From the NCBI GenBank assembly GCA_964242925.1, contig CAXTBW010000025.1, forward strand, positions 1-46,407: a DNA stretch of 46,407 nucleotides, in the 5' to 3' direction. The notes under the pieces are model-generated. The model ran no database searches and was not told where the DNA came from. It was given only the letters and a program-made list of their open reading frames with translations. Shown here piece after piece: positions 27,177 through 35,658 of this stretch; within the stretch, counting starts at the first letter, position 1; each line of letters opens with the position of its first letter. Both the position numbers and the translations under genes were made by a program. This DNA is from LMUY01 sp964242925. Lineage in GTDB: Bacteria > Pseudomonadota > Alphaproteobacteria > Acetobacterales > Acetobacteraceae.

Positions 27177-27653
27177 TCACGGGTTGCAAATCTGCGCCGC
27201 CGCGCTTGCATCCCCCGCCGGCCCGGCGGAGCACAGATCATACTCGTGGCCGGCCCGCTGCGAGGGGTTGCGATAGCTGTAGGGATGGTTCCAGGGGTCG
27301 AGCGGGGCGGCGTCGCCCTTCAGGTAGGGCCCATTCCAGTTCGACACGCCCGAGGGACGAATGGCGAGCGCTTGCAACCCCTGCTCGGTGCTCGGGAAGC
27401 TGCCGATGTCGAGTTTATACAGCTCCATCACGGAACCGATCCGCTCGATCGATTGCCGGGCCACGGAGTTGCGCGCGCCACTCAACTGGCGCAGCGCCGC
27501 GGGCGCCACGAGGCCGATCAGCAGCCCAAGGATCGCGATTACGACGAGAATCTCGAGCAGGGTGAAACCAGCGTCGGCGGCGATATCTGGGACGCAGCGC
27601 TTGCGGGTCGCGCGGAGCAGGCGAACGCACCGAATAGGAAGCTGCTGCAACAT
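27177..27653 (-). CDS. gspG: Type II secretion major pseudopilin GspG-like
   Basis: 158-residue prepilin-like protein. The cleavage motif AG|FTLLEILVVIAILGLL, with Glu at +5, begins after a 29-residue leader. GspG-specific C-terminal features follow: SFPSTEQGLQAL, NGPYLKG, PLDPWNHPYSYRNPS and YDLCSAGPAGD. The leader is longer than usual (typically 6-10 residues) and I see no better ATG, so the true start could be a non-ATG codon further in. The calcium-site region at the C-terminus carries an extra Cys pair. No gspD/E/F genes are near, so it is an orphan copy. Confidence 0.85.
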   Translation of the reverse strand: MLQQLPIRCVRLLRATRKRCVPDIAADAGFTLLEILVVIAILGLLIGLVAPAALRQLSGARNSVARQSIERIGSVMELYKLDIGSFPSTEQGLQALAIRPSGVSNWNGPYLKGDAAPLDPWNHPYSYRNPSQRAGHEYDLCSAGPAGDASAAAQICNP

Positions 27654-27999
27654 GAGGCCTCACCGGATGCGAGATCGGCCGCTTCATAAACCTTGGCAGC
27701 CGAGTGCGTCGAGAGTGAAACGCTCCATAAGTGGTCCGGGCTGGCTGCATTAGATCTACGGCGTATGAGGGGCTGCAAAGCCGACCACCAACACGTGCAT
27801 GGCATAACCTGTCAAAGTCTTCACGTTATGCAGCATAAACTGTCAATCCTTTCTCAGCAGTTGCTCCAGCCGGCGGTTCGCCTACTGCGTCCTGCACCAC
27901 GCGGCGGGACACGACCCGAGTGACTCAACGGCGTTCGCCCTGTTGTGCCCTTTGTTGCACTGCGTCAAACTCTCCAGACGACTGCAGCAGTAGGCAAAG
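27654..27999. other. 346-bp divergent intergenic region, lower GC
   Basis: Divergent between gspG (minus) and the double glycosyltransferase (plus). I see no coding frame or RNA gene here. GC falls visibly at the entrance to the glycan island. The notable content is the GCATAA repeat cluster at 27802-27846, listed separately. No clear -35/-10 pair stands out. Confidence 0.5.
27802..27846. promoter_or_regulatory. Operator-like cluster of GCATAA sites
   Basis: Direct copies GCATAACCTGTCAA (27802-27815) and GCATAAACTGTCAA (27833-27846) differ at one base and start 31 bp apart, about three helical turns. Between them GTTATGC (27825-27831) is the inverse, making the perfect odd palindrome TTATGC-A-GCATAA at 27826-27838. 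This looks like a palindromic operator plus an upstream half-site, about 155-200 bp before the 1028-residue glycosyltransferase. The regulator is unknown. Confidence 0.45.
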
Positions 28000-30900
28000 A
28001 TGACAAAACGCCTTGCTAGCCCATTGAAACAGTCAGCAAAACGCAACGTTATGGGTAGGCTCGCAAAGGTTGAGGTGACCCCCGACCTGGTGTCCGGCAG
28101 TTTCGATATTGGCGACGAGGACGTCACTCAGGTGGCCCTCGTAATCGACGGAACGGCTCAGAGCGTAAGCCCGGTTCTCCGCTCTGAAGGGTTGGAACGT
28201 AAGTTCCAGATTTCCCTGCCGCCTCACGTTCTAGGGGCAAAGCTGGATGTTCTAGCCGTAGAGACAGGCCGCAGCGTCCTCGATATTCCATACGACCTGT
28301 CCAAGGGACGGGCGCTGCATTGGAAGAATTTGTCCGTCCGCAATGCCCGCATCGAGGGCGCCTTCACCTTGGAAGGCTCAGCAGCGCCGGCTGAAGCCGT
28401 GGTCCAGGTCGATTTCTCAACGGACGGGGAGGTCTGTCGCACGGCATTCGCCGTCCCAACGATGTCCGAGGATGGTAGTCGGACGTTTCACTTTACGACG
28501 TGGGTGCCCAGCCTGCCGCAACCGACAAAAGCAACCGAGCTGGCTGTAACAGTTGGCGGGGTCGCCCTGCCTCGCGTGATCGAGTTTTCGCCCCAGGATT
28601 GTGGGTTCGTCGGATGCGTGGACCGCACGGGCACACCCCGCGTGCACGGCTGGGCGGTGGACTTGGCAAACCCTGCACGGCGCGTGAAGCTGGAATTGCG
28701 CGTGGATGGCGACGTAGTCGGCTCCACCATCGCCGATCGATCCCGTCAGGACGTTCAGGAACTCGGCTTCGGCGATGGCTTTGGCGGATTTGCGACGTCG
28801 CTGCCAAGGGACATTTCTCTCCACAAGGATCATCGGATCGAAGTGGTCATAGCCGGAACCAACATCACGTTGTGGGATGGTTCTTACGTCCAACCAGCCT
28901 CGCCGCCCTATGTCGGCGTGTTCGATACGGTGGAGGGCATGTTCGCCGGCGGTTGGGTCGTCAATATGCACAACCCAAGCGAGCCTTTGGAGGTTGAGGC
29001 GATTTGCGAGGGCGAGGTGGTCGGATCGGGCAGGGCCGACCTTTACCGCGGCGACGTGGAGAACGCCGGCATGCCGACGGCGCGCTGCGGCTTTCGGTTC
29101 CAGCTGGAGCGCCCGATTGCGACGCTGCTCAACCGCGACATCTACCTGCGTCTTTCCGGAACGGATCAGGTCCTCGTCGGCTCGCCGCAGCAGATCAACC
29201 AGAACAGCAACGTGACGCGCTTTCTGATGCGCAACGCCAGCCTGCCGGAGGCGACGCTCAAGCGCCTGTGCCGTAAGATGACTTACGAAACCCGGTCGAC
29301 GCTGATCTCGATCGTCATGCCGGTGTTCAATACTCCGAACGCGTGGTTGATCGAGGCGATAACGAGCGTGCTTGATCAGTGGTCGGCGAACTGGGAGCTG
29401 ATCTGCGTTGATGACTGCTCGACCGAACCTCATGTGAAGAAAACGCTGCTCTCGTTCTCCCAACGTGACAACCGCGTTCGCCTGCTTTCCTCTCCGACAA
29501 ACGTCGGCATCGCCAAGTCGACGAATTACGGCCTGCGCGCGGCTCGCGGTCAATACGTGACGTTCATGGACCATGACGACATGCTTGAACCGGATGCAAT
29601 CTACAAGCTCGCCCAGGCCGCCGCGCAGACGAACGCCGACCTGATCTACAGCGACGAGGTCCTGACCAGCACAGATATCAACAGCATCATAGAAGTCCGA
29701 GCTCGCCCGGCGTTCTCTTACGACTACTATCTCTCGCATCCATACTTCGTGCACATGGTGTGCGTCCGCACCGAGGTCGCTCACCGGATGGGCGGGTGGG
29801 ATGAGAGCTTGCCTATCTCGGCCGATGTCGATTTCGTCCTCCGGGTGGTGGAGAACGCCACGACCGTCACTCACGTGCCAAGCGTGCTCTACAGGTGGCG
29901 AACCCATGCGACGAGCACGGGCCATGCTCGGCAAGGCGAGGTGAACGATGCGACCAAGGCGGCCCTAGCGCGACATCTCAAGCGATCTGGTCGCCAGGCG
30001 GCTGTGGCGGACGGCTATCGCTACAACGAATATCGAGTTGATTGGCCGGATGATGGCGGGGAGGTCCTCATTGTAATTCCGACGAAGAACCGCGTCGACT
30101 TGCTTAGAACTTGCATCAACAGCATCGAAAGCACGTCTAAAGGCGAGAACTTCCGCATCGTGGTTATCGACCATGAGTCGAAGGACCCGAAGACGGTTCG
30201 CTATCTGCAGCAGATCGCCTCGAAACACACGATCATGCCCTACAAAGGTGTGTTCAACTACGCGCTCATGAACAATTTGGCCGTTCGCACTCATGGCGGC
30301 AACGCAAAGTACGTCTTGTTCATGAACAACGATGTGGAGGCGCGCGAGAACGGTTGGATTGGCCGTTTGCGAAGCCTGGCCGCCCGCCCCGAAGTCGGCG
30401 CCGTCGGCCCTTTGCTGTTGTATGGCGACGACCGGGTGCAGCACGCCGGCGTGCTGATTGCATTCAGCGGCGCCGCAGACCACGCCATGAAGTATGCCAA
30501 TGCCTATTTGACGAAGGACAAACGACACCCTGGGTACAACTGCAACCTTACTTCGGTGCGCGACTACTCCGCCGTGACAGCCGCCTGCATGATGGTCCGT
30601 CGCGACGTCTTGACCCGTGTCGACGGGTTCGATGAGACCTTCGTAGTTGGATTCAACGATACCGACCTATGCCTGCGTATCGGAGAAACTGGATTCAAGG
30701 TGCTTTATGACGGGTTCACGGTGCTCTACCATCATGAGTCGGCAACCCGCACCATGACCAAGGAGGTCGACCACCCGGAAGACGATGCGCGCCTACGCAC
30801 CCGCTGGGCGAAGTTCTTCACGGCGGGCGATCCTTTCTACAATCCGCTGCTAGCGCCGCGCGGAAATGACCATACGTTGCGGATGGACGCCGGATGCAAA

Positions 30901-31086
30901 GGACGCATGAACCCTCGGGCGAAATCGCTTAAGCGCGAGGTGATTGCGGATACCGTTGACGACGCGCTGCCCAGCCCCAAGGCCGAGGTTGGTTTTAGCC
31001 GGAAGCGGGGATCTGGTCGGCGCGCAACCAAGCTGCCGCAGCCGTTATCCAAAAGCCAGAGCCGGGCTGAAACCGGATTTGAATGA
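28000..31086 (+). CDS. Double GT2 glycosyltransferase with N-terminal tandem beta-modules
   Basis: 1028 residues, cytosolic (no signal or membrane helix). Residues 1-200 look beta-rich and unassigned. Residues about 202-300 and 303-400 are two copies of one module: G-V-D/F start, then GWAVDLANP or GWVVNMHNP, a dG-VVGS strand, aD-R-DV, GF--ql end. First GT2 domain from about 434: ISIVMPVFNTP, VDDCSTEP, FMDHDDMLEPD (metal-binding DHDD) and a W-D-S-SADVDFVLR acceptor region. Second GT2 domain from about 689: VIPTKNRVDLL, VIDHESKD, FMNNDVEA (DxD equivalent NND) and GFNDTDLCLRI. It probably adds two different sugars to a surface glycan. Lower GC than its neighbours and convergent with the minus-strand glycan operon. 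Confidence 0.88.
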   Translation: MTKRLASPLKQSAKRNVMGRLAKVEVTPDLVSGSFDIGDEDVTQVALVIDGTAQSVSPVLRSEGLERKFQISLPPHVLGAKLDVLAVETGRSVLDIPYDLSKGRALHWKNLSVRNARIEGAFTLEGSAAPAEAVVQVDFSTDGEVCRTAFAVPTMSEDGSRTFHFTTWVPSLPQPTKATELAVTVGGVALPRVIEFSPQDCGFVGCVDRTGTPRVHGWAVDLANPARRVKLELRVDGDVVGSTIADRSRQDVQELGFGDGFGGFATSLPRDISLHKDHRIEVVIAGTNITLWDGSYVQPASPPYVGVFDTVEGMFAGGWVVNMHNPSEPLEVEAICEGEVVGSGRADLYRGDVENAGMPTARCGFRFQLERPIATLLNRDIYLRLSGTDQVLVGSPQQINQNSNVTRFLMRNASLPEATLKRLCRKMTYETRSTLISIVMPVFNTPNAWLIEAITSVLDQWSANWELICVDDCSTEPHVKKTLLSFSQRDNRVRLLSSPTNVGIAKSTNYGLRAARGQYVTFMDHDDMLEPDAIYKLAQAAAQTNADLIYSDEVLTSTDINSIIEVRARPAFSYDYYLSHPYFVHMVCVRTEVAHRMGGWDESLPISADVDFVLRVVENATTVTHVPSVLYRWRTHATSTGHARQGEVNDATKAALARHLKRSGRQAAVADGYRYNEYRVDWPDDGGEVLIVIPTKNRVDLLRTCINSIESTSKGENFRIVVIDHESKDPKTVRYLQQIASKHTIMPYKGVFNYALMNNLAVRTHGGNAKYVLFMNNDVEARENGWIGRLRSLAARPEVGAVGPLLLYGDDRVQHAGVLIAFSGAADHAMKYANAYLTKDKRHPGYNCNLTSVRDYSAVTAACMMVRRDVLTRVDGFDETFVVGFNDTDLCLRIGETGFKVLYDGFTVLYHHESATRTMTKEVDHPEDDARLRTRWAKFFTAGDPFYNPLLAPRGNDHTLRMDAGCKGRMNPRAKSLKREVIADTVDDALPSPKAEVGFSRKRGSGRRATKLPQPLSKSQSRAETGFE

Positions 31087-31114
31087 CAGTTTTGGGCGAG
31101 CGGTCGGTCGATAG

Positions 31115-31768
31115 CTAGTAGGTCTTTGAGTTCCCGGTGATGATGGATCGGTTGTCGATCGGGCGGCCTCGCTCGAAGACGACGACGCTATCATAGAAGT
31201 GCATCGAGATAGTTGATTGGGTGATGGCAGTCGGCGGGAGTGCGCCGCGCGTGTAGCCGGCGTTCAACTCGTCGATCATGTCCTTGCAGCGTTCGATGAA
31301 TGATCCTGGCGCGCGCAGGCCGCCGCCGTATTCCGCCCAATAGGCAGTGTGCAGATCCTCGATCAGATAAACGCCATTGTGCGCTGTGCGGCCATACAGC
31401 ATGGCGAATGTTGCGGATACATCGCTCATGTGATGGCTGCCGTCGTCAATCACGATATCCGGTGTGCCGAACTCATCCAGCACGTCGGAGATGAACTGGC
31501 GATCGGATTGGCTGCCTATCCGCACCTTGACCTGCTCGTCTTCGAACTGCGCGCAGTTCGGGTTGGTGTCGATCGCCACAATGCGAGCAAGCGGGCCGAA
31601 ATACCGCTTCCACATCTGTGATGAGCCACCGCCGCCAGCGCCAATCTCCAGCATTACGAGAGGGCGTCCAACAAACGGCGAGAAGTGCCGCTCGTAAATC
31701 GGGAAGTAGTGCACGTTCTTATGGATGGGCCGACCCGTGTTATCGAGAAAATGCGCGTACAGGTTCAT
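31115..31768 (-). CDS. Class I SAM-dependent methyltransferase of the glycan cluster
   Basis: 217-residue methyltransferase with MLEIGAGGGGSSQMW (residues 39-53, SAM loop), IVAIDTNPNC (acidic strand-2 end) and IVIDDGSHH (motif with D and metal-type His), resembling the CmcI/sugar-O-methyltransferase group. The tail is VFERGRPIDNRSIITGNSKTY. It probably methylates a sugar made by the upstream transferases. ATG 31768 overlaps the GT61-like stop (ATGA). A 16-codon relic matching its C-terminus lies at 38399-38446. Confidence 0.85.
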   Translation of the reverse strand: MNLYAHFLDNTGRPIHKNVHYFPIYERHFSPFVGRPLVMLEIGAGGGGSSQMWKRYFGPLARIVAIDTNPNCAQFEDEQVKVRIGSQSDRQFISDVLDEFGTPDIVIDDGSHHMSDVSATFAMLYGRTAHNGVYLIEDLHTAYWAEYGGGLRAPGSFIERCKDMIDELNAGYTRGALPPTAITQSTISMHFYDSVVVFERGRPIDNRSIITGNSKTY

Positions 31769-32799
31769 GGCTGGAGTCCTGAGCTTAGGGCGAGCAACTC
31801 GGTCCCGATCGCGGCCGGGTCTGGAGCGGTGTAGCCGAACGTGGCGTCGTCCAGGTTTATCTCCGCCGTCCCTTCGGCGTAGACGTAAGTCGCCTTGTTG
31901 GCGGTCACCCGGTCAATCAGATGGAAGTTCGAATTGAGGGTCGGGCTATAGGCCAGTCCTACGATGCGACGTGGCGCGGCACAGAACAGGCTCGTATGGA
32001 AGCCCGACCCGACGGTGCCGATCAGGCAAGTCGCTCGGGATAGGGCGCGTATTTGGTCATTCATGGAGAGTGTCTCGGGATACACAGTCTCGACGCCATG
32101 CGACGCCAGGAAGTCCTGCACCGGTTCCTCGTTGACCAGCTTCGTCGTGCCGAAACGGTGGCGCGCTTTGGACAGGTAGACCGGACCGCCTTGATCAAAC
32201 GGCAGGTCCGTCCCGAACAGCGAGTCGCGGATGTGGCGACAAAGTTCGCCGAATACGCGATGCACATAGTTCTGCTCCTCGATAGCCGGCCGTGGCACAA
32301 CGATGCGGCGAAACCGCGTCGGGACGTCGAGGCACAGAAAATCGTCCGGGGTTAGCCGGAGCGCTCCCAGCAGGGTTCTCACATAATCCCGAGTGAACCA
32401 TTCCTGCGGCGTCTGATGGGAGTGCACGACGATCTTTGTGCCCGGCGTCAGTCCATCCCGAACGATCGGCCAAAGCCTTGCCAAAGCCGTCGTCAGGAAG
32501 TGGCCGTAGTGCATGATCACCGGGCCGCCATAAAGGTAGTTTCCGTCCGGCGCCAACTCTGCATCGGGCAGCGCACCGGCATGCTGGCTTTGCCCGATCA
32601 AAACGTGGTCGGGGAGGCGGTAATAGGCAGCCTCCTGTATGAGGTCGCCGTTAGGCTGATACAGGCCCCAACCATCGAAGCGGTCGAGAAAGGTCGTCGG
32701 GCTGACCGGCAGGTAGGTGGCGTTGCGCACGACAGCGAGCACCGGATCGCTCTCGATCAGGGTCGTTGCGCCCCAAGTCGCATTGCAGAGATGCAGCAT
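31765..32799 (-). CDS. GT61-like glycosyltransferase (DUF563 type)
   Basis: 344-residue protein resembling the GT61/capsular polysaccharide group. Indicators are YGGPVIMHYGHFLTTALARLWP (the H-x-GHF---- motif), VYLSKARHRFGTTKLVNEE, and VETVYPETLSMNDQIRALSRA followed by IGTVGSGFHTSLF (the G-GS--H nucleotide-sugar site). Lipid or membrane anchors are absent, so it is likely a peripheral cytosolic enzyme building a surface glycan. Its ATG directly abuts the TAA of the GT8-like gene (no spacer), and its stop overlaps the methyltransferase. The three form a tight cassette. Confidence 0.82.
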   Translation of the reverse strand: MLHLCNATWGATTLIESDPVLAVVRNATYLPVSPTTFLDRFDGWGLYQPNGDLIQEAAYYRLPDHVLIGQSQHAGALPDAELAPDGNYLYGGPVIMHYGHFLTTALARLWPIVRDGLTPGTKIVVHSHQTPQEWFTRDYVRTLLGALRLTPDDFLCLDVPTRFRRIVVPRPAIEEQNYVHRVFGELCRHIRDSLFGTDLPFDQGGPVYLSKARHRFGTTKLVNEEPVQDFLASHGVETVYPETLSMNDQIRALSRATCLIGTVGSGFHTSLFCAAPRRIVGLAYSPTLNSNFHLIDRVTANKATYVYAEGTAEINLDDATFGYTAPDPAAIGTELLALSSGLQP

Positions 32800-33615
32800 T
32801 TAATTTTTAGGGGACAGCCCTACTGCTGGGCTGAATTGGTCCCAGCGTTTTAGATTGGCTTGGTAAGATGCCGGATCTTGCTCGTAAAGCTCTCGCCAGA
32901 TGCCCTGGAGCGGATCGTCGGGCCGTCCGATAAGGCGGCGGACGACGTCCGGCTTCGGGCCGTGAAAGTGGACGATGTTGGCGTTTTCATTCACTCCCCA
33001 ATAGGGTTTCCAGTTCAGCTCCAACGGCAAGGGCTCGTATCGACCTTTGTAATACTCTCGGAGAGCATCTTGATCGAACGCCGGGAATCTCTCGAAGTTG
33101 TTGACGATGAAATGATAGAAGTCCGCTTTGTCTCGACGCATCGCAGGCACGTTCATTACCATTACGCCAGAATTTATATCGGCGTAGTCTGTCTTATAAC
33201 GCTGCGGTGCGCATGCAAAGAACTCCGGCTGAAATCGTTCCACTTGCGGATCCGAAAGGAACATGACATCACAATCTGTATAGAGAACGTAGTCATCTTC
33301 GAACTCGATATTTGGTATTTCTGTTCGAAGATAAGCGCCTGCAATGATAGCAAGACGCATTGGGTCTTGCTGAAGGCCAATCTGATTCCAGCGCTGAACG
33401 ATGTTCCCGAGGTAACTCAGTCGATGATGAATTATCTTCACACCATGACCCTGGAGCTCAGCTGTGAAGCCGTTTGCCGCACCGTCGTAAATGAAGATCG
33501 GCGTGAGACACGTATTGGCTTTCGCCGATGCGACCGCGGCTCGGATCAGTGCTGGCCAATCGTGATCATGGTGACCCAGACTGGCTTCGCTCAGAGCGAA
33601 AAACCACTTCGTCAT
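32800..33615 (-). CDS. GT8-like glycosyltransferase with DxD motif
   Basis: 271-residue GT-A-fold transferase. DDYVLYTDCDVMFLSDP contains the metal-binding DxD near residue 112. DINSGVMVMNVPAMR and FDQDALREYY follow as in GT8-like enzymes, and VHFHGPKPD (His ligand) lies near the end. I start at ATG 33615 (MTKWFFALSE), with GGAG 10 nt upstream. A GTG at 33651 would add 12 residues that do not resemble the family. First gene of the GT8-GT61-methyltransferase cassette, preceded by a gap of about 207 bp that may hold its promoter. The last 40 residues have a relic copy at 38511-38633. Confidence 0.85.
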   Translation of the reverse strand: MTKWFFALSEASLGHHDHDWPALIRAAVASAKANTCLTPIFIYDGAANGFTAELQGHGVKIIHHRLSYLGNIVQRWNQIGLQQDPMRLAIIAGAYLRTEIPNIEFEDDYVLYTDCDVMFLSDPQVERFQPEFFACAPQRYKTDYADINSGVMVMNVPAMRRDKADFYHFIVNNFERFPAFDQDALREYYKGRYEPLPLELNWKPYWGVNENANIVHFHGPKPDVVRRLIGRPDDPLQGIWRELYEQDPASYQANLKRWDQFSPAVGLSPKN

Positions 33616-33822
33616 TGAAAGTGCGCTCCAAAGATAATCAAAGTCACTCACCGCGGTTTCCTGTGTCTATCACTGCGAAACGGCGGGCACCAGCGTTGCC
33701 CCGATTCCGGCCGTCGGAGCCGCAGTCAGAGCATCTGGCTGAGCGAGAAATGGGACCTGCCAGTTCAGCCATTGAGTTCGCGACAGTCTTCTAAGCAGCT
33801 TCAAAAACCTTTGCAGCAAGGT

Positions 33823-35658
33823 TCAACTGTGAGTAACCTCGCTTGGCTTTGCAGGTTGTGATATGTCGAGTAGCATCTGTCCGTGCTCGCCCGACCCCAG
33901 GATAGCCTGTGAGGTTCGAAGCAGATCAACAATCATTGGCATGAGTTCCATGTACCTCCTTTGAGCTGATTCAAATGCGGTTTTTACGGCCGAGGACTTC
34001 AACAGGTCGCTTAAACATTCATCTATGCTACTCTGCACAGTTGATCTCGACAGATCACTTTCTTGTCTAAGGTTAAACTGCTCAATGAATTCGTGAACGA
34101 ATGGGACCGATAAGGCAGTTTCCGAAAAACCGCTTTCCTTAGGGTAGTCGCCGCGATTACGTGCCCATTTCCATAAAAACTCTTCCTTGGACTTATAATA
34201 GTAATGACTTATCCAGGCGTACTCCGCCTGCGGTGACACCGACAAAGCGTGCCGGTGGACGCCCTCCCGGTGTTTATGAGGATAACCGGACGCGTCTTTG
34301 AATATTCTCTCGCCATCCTTGACCGCATAAGGATAGTGAGCAGACGCGTGAATGAAGCGCCTTGGACGCAGCATGGATTTCACATGGATGTTGGCGCCTC
34401 CGACCGGGCTTGGAAAACGCCGAGCAATAAAATCGTTGCGCCATCTTACTTCGCCAGAGGAGCCGTACATAACCCAATTGATCGCAATACAGTCAACCTC
34501 GCGCGTCTCGATCCAGCCGAGGTATTCCGAAACAGAGTGAAAGAACTCGGCATTTAGCGTGAGATACTCGTCAGCATCGATCAGAAGGGCCCACCGGAAA
34601 TCCAGCACCTCGGGTGAAAATCCTAGCGCATGTCCATAGGCCTTGCGTTGCGCACTCCCCCCTAGGCCAACCGTGTTGCGGCGCCAGTTGATGGCGCCCA
34701 CATCGGCAAGAGCCTGCAGAAGCTCGTCCGAGCCATCATCATTGTCATTCGAGTAGATGAAGAAGTCCGAGATGCCGATAGAGCGGTGATATGCGATCCA
34801 TTCAACAAGATATAGGCCTTCATTTCGTACGGTCGCGACAATGCACACAGCTTTGCTGGGACGGACTTCTTGGCGTGCAAGCGCGTTCAGATGGTAGGGC
34901 AGCGAGACATATCGACCGCCAAAGCCGAGAAAGCCAAGATCATCGTAATCGGCGCTTAGACTCGAGACACGTGGTTGATCTCGTCGCTGAGAGGCCCAAC
35001 TTGCCAGTCTCGGCAGTGCGATCCTTGCAAACACATCCCCGGGGAAAATCGCAGCGACCTTGTCGCGGAGATCTAGGTCGATCATCAAGGCGGACGAAAG
35101 CTTCATAAGGTCGTCTTCCGGCAACACGCTGGCGACGGCTTCAAGCGCTCCAGCTGAGACGAGATCGCACGGAAGTTCTTGCAAGCTGGCCACATCGAGC
35201 CGGCTCTCGAGCAGGCGGTCGATACGTTTCATGAGTAGCCGGGTGTCCAGCCCGATGTCGTCCGGACCCACCGCGGAAAAGGTGAAAACCTCGTAAGCCT
35301 GCCGTTTGCAAACGTCGGAGCTGAGACTACCCAGCCCGATCGTGTTTGCGGGAGCTGCGCCGATCCAGCGGCTAGTGTGCCTCTCGTACAATGAAACGCT
35401 GTTCAGCTGGCTGGTATGCGCCAAGCCAACAGCGATGACGACGCGGCCGCTGATATTGGGCTGGATCGTAAGGTGGTCAACTTGGCTGGCTCGGCCCATG
35501 ATGAAGCAGCAATCCGCGAGGTAAGGACTCACGTAAGCAACGAGGCGTTCGTGACCCATTGGAATGGACGACAGAATGGAACTGACCACGGAGCCAGTAG
35601 CTGTCTCCACAACAACCATTGCTCCATGCCAAGTCGTGAGGTCGAACAGCCCGTTCAT
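33823..35658 (-). CDS. GT92/GT2-type glycosyltransferase with long N-terminal region
   Basis: 611 residues. Residues 1-260 are unassigned. The transferase domain starts near 268 with VCIVATVRNEGLYLVEWIAYH, then IGISDFFIYSNDNDDGSDELL, and RWALLIDADEYLTL (metal-binding DADE near 360), the GT92/Glyco_tranf_2_4 pattern. HKHREGVHRHALS and ISHYYYKSKEEFLWK follow. A helical tail covers the last 100 residues. ATG 35658 overlaps the stop of the GT11-like gene by 4 nt; a TTG at 35670 is a weaker alternative. Codon use is AT-richer than in the flanking housekeeping genes, consistent with transfer. Confidence 0.85.
   Translation of the reverse strand: MNGLFDLTTWHGAMVVVETATGSVVSSILSSIPMGHERLVAYVSPYLADCCFIMGRASQVDHLTIQPNISGRVVIAVGLAHTSQLNSVSLYERHTSRWIGAAPANTIGLGSLSSDVCKRQAYEVFTFSAVGPDDIGLDTRLLMKRIDRLLESRLDVASLQELPCDLVSAGALEAVASVLPEDDLMKLSSALMIDLDLRDKVAAIFPGDVFARIALPRLASWASQRRDQPRVSSLSADYDDLGFLGFGGRYVSLPYHLNALARQEVRPSKAVCIVATVRNEGLYLVEWIAYHRSIGISDFFIYSNDNDDGSDELLQALADVGAINWRRNTVGLGGSAQRKAYGHALGFSPEVLDFRWALLIDADEYLTLNAEFFHSVSEYLGWIETREVDCIAINWVMYGSSGEVRWRNDFIARRFPSPVGGANIHVKSMLRPRRFIHASAHYPYAVKDGERIFKDASGYPHKHREGVHRHALSVSPQAEYAWISHYYYKSKEEFLWKWARNRGDYPKESGFSETALSVPFVHEFIEQFNLRQESDLSRSTVQSSIDECLSDLLKSSAVKTAFESAQRRYMELMPMIVDLLRTSQAILGSGEHGQMLLDISQPAKPSEVTHS

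Noticed and set aside
28417..29934. 505-codon minus-strand frame inside the double glycosyltransferase
   Set aside because: Antisense of the clear GT2 gene; no motif and no ribosome site.
33616..33822. Possible extra small gene between the GT8-like and GT92-like genes
   Set aside because: Short minus-strand frames exist, but none has a ribosome site, motif or plausible start. It is kept as a spacer likely to contain the promoter of the downstream cassette.
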